A DNA stretch of 64,000 bases from positions 172,391,043 to 172,455,042 of the forward strand of contig CM066031.1 of assembly GCA_033557465.1 (NCBI GenBank), read 5' to 3'. The notes under the pieces are model-generated. The model did no database searches. It saw only the letters and a program-made list of their open reading frames with translations, and was not told the DNA's origin. This DNA is from Ichthyophis bannanicus. Lineage: Eukaryota > Chordata > Amphibia > Gymnophiona > Ichthyophiidae. Shown piece by piece: positions 63,047 through 64,000 of the stretch (position 1 is its first letter; each line of letters begins with the position of its first letter). The position numbers and the translations under genes are program-made.

Positions 63047-64000
63047 ATGGGTGAAGAAAGCCCCCAGGTAAGTGAAAGCCCCCAGGTAGGTGATACATTA
63101 AATACCTTTATGGAAATGGGTAACAGGGGTAACATATGGAAAGCAGTGTGTATAAATGCCTGTAGCATGGGAAATAAGATCCCTGATGTTGAAGCTTTGT
63201 GGGGAGTGGCTGACTTGGATTTAGTGGCAGTTACAGAAACATGGTTCACAGAAAACCATGATTGGGATGTAACTATACCTGGCTATACTTTATTCAGAAA
63301 GGACAGGGTAGGAAGAAGGGGAGGAGGAGTGGCACTATATGTAAAAACTACTATTAAAGCTTTGGAATTACAGAGCTTAAAAGGGAGAGAGGAGGCATTG
63401 TGGGTTAAACTAGAAAGAGGGAAAGAGAAATCTATTTGCATTGGTGTGATATACAGACCTCCCTCACAAGAGGAAGAGGTGGACAGAGAATTAATTGAAG
63501 ACATATGCAGCATTGCTAGGAAAGGGGAAGTGCTACTGATAGGAGATTTCAATATGCCAGATGTTGATTGGCACATTCCTACTGCAGTATCTTGTAGAAG
63601 TAAGGAGATCCTGGATTCTCTACAGGGAGAACTATTCAGGCAATTGGTAACAGACCCCACACGTGAAGGGGCCATACTGGACTTGGTGCTTACCAATGGT
63701 GAAAGTGTTTCTGATGTTGTAGTGGGAGATCATTTTGCATCCAGTGATCACCAGATGGTGTGGTTCAGTATTAGGACTAGGGCTGTTAGAATCCATTCAA
63801 AGGTGAGGATCTTAGACTTTAGGAAGACTAACTTTGCGAAGATGGGCCAATACCTCAGGGAGTCGTTAGTGGGATGGGAACAGCTGGGGGATGTAGAAAA
63901 ACAGTGGGCAAAACTGAAAGGGGATATTTTAAGGGCAACCAACCTTTTTGTTAAAATGGTAAATAAAGGTAAAAGGAAAAGGAGACCGCTATGGTTTTTG
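63047..64000 (+). CDS. CR1 ORF2, endonuclease part (incomplete, runs off window)
   Basis: The likely start ATG is at 63047, 11 bp after the ORF1 stop codon; the frame is open for 318 codons to the window end. Motifs of the apurinic-type endonuclease: INACSMGNK (Asn), AVTETWF (catalytic Glu), RRGGGVALYVK, VIYRPPS, LIGDFNMPDVDW (Asp-Asn) and ASSDHQMV (Asp-His). The reverse transcriptase would lie past 64000. The start carries an ESPQV duplication (tandem 18-bp repeat). No defect seen in this part. Confidence 0.85.
   Translation, partial: MGEESPQVSESPQVGDTLNTFMEMGNRGNIWKAVCINACSMGNKIPDVEALWGVADLDLVAVTETWFTENHDWDVTIPGYTLFRKDRVGRRGGGVALYVKTTIKALELQSLKGREEALWVKLERGKEKSICIGVIYRPPSQEEEVDRELIEDICSIARKGEVLLIGDFNMPDVDWHIPTAVSCRSKEILDSLQGELFRQLVTDPTREGAILDLVLTNGESVSDVVVGDHFASSDHQMVWFSIRTRAVRIHSKVRILDFRKTNFAKMGQYLRESLVGWEQLGDVEKQWAKLKGDILRATNLFVKMVNKGKRKRRPLWFL

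Larger units (their letters stand above)
60881..64000 (+). mobile_element. CR1 LINE, 5' intact, running off the window
   Basis: Starts with 299-bp tandem monomers (60881-61865), a leader, ORF1 (62091-63035, one stop) and ORF2 from 63047, still open at 64000. It is sense-oriented from monomers through both ORFs. The 63650-64000 part closely matches the truncated CR1 at 16310-16680. Confidence 0.88.

Overview
This is vertebrate nuclear DNA: intron-split coding exons with consensus splice sites sit among dense, mostly decayed transposable elements. No bacterial-style operons, rRNA, true tRNA genes or CRISPR arrays were seen. The mix (CR1, L2, L1 and RTE/BovB LINEs, a DIRS tyrosine-recombinase retrotransposon, tRNA-derived SINEs, hAT-like and other MITEs) argues against a bird or mammal. 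It fits an amphibian (possibly a caecilian) or a repeat-rich reptile; the exact taxon is inference.

Host gene: one protein-coding gene is recognised, on the + strand from 7535 to 28673. Four coding exons (7535-7735, 21504-21608, 24050-24148, 28512-28673), all joined in phase 0, give a 188-residue secreted cystatin-fold protein whose six-cysteine spacing and exon joins match chemerin (RARRES2). Its 13.8, 2.4 and 4.4 kb introns are filled with repeats, and a MITE begins a few bases after its stop codon.

Layout. 1-5.4 kb: CR1, L1 and L2-group LINE remnants on the minus strand. 5.8-9.6 kb: a hAT-like MITE, chemerin exon 1, SINEs and a GAATATC-rich repeat. 9.6-12.6 kb: an L2 with a duplicated 5' region. 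14.3-18.1 kb: CR1 pieces, one carrying the reverse transcriptase half. 19-30.6 kb: minisatellite, multi-hairpin repeat, chemerin exons 2-4, MITEs. 31-43 kb: L2-group and CR1 fragments with nested SINEs. 43-50 kb: second multi-hairpin copy, hAT-like MITE, a CR1 whose empty site is still visible 2.3 kb away, RTE/BovB tail. 51.6-52.3 kb: third multi-hairpin copy. 52.8-58.5 kb: nearly full-length DIRS element on the minus strand with inverted terminal repeats and an internal complementary region. 60.2-60.9 kb: three-level nest of CR1 and SINEs. 60.9-64 kb: 5'-intact CR1 with about 3.3 tandem 299-bp TATA-bearing monomers, a GDSL-esterase ORF1 and an open ORF2 running off the window.

Most element ORFs are broken, repeatedly by TGA where CGA is expected, the mark of CpG methylation decay. 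The most notable structures are the dispersed multi-hairpin family (19.7, 43.2 and 51.7 kb), the monomer-driven CR1 and the DIRS circle-junction architecture.
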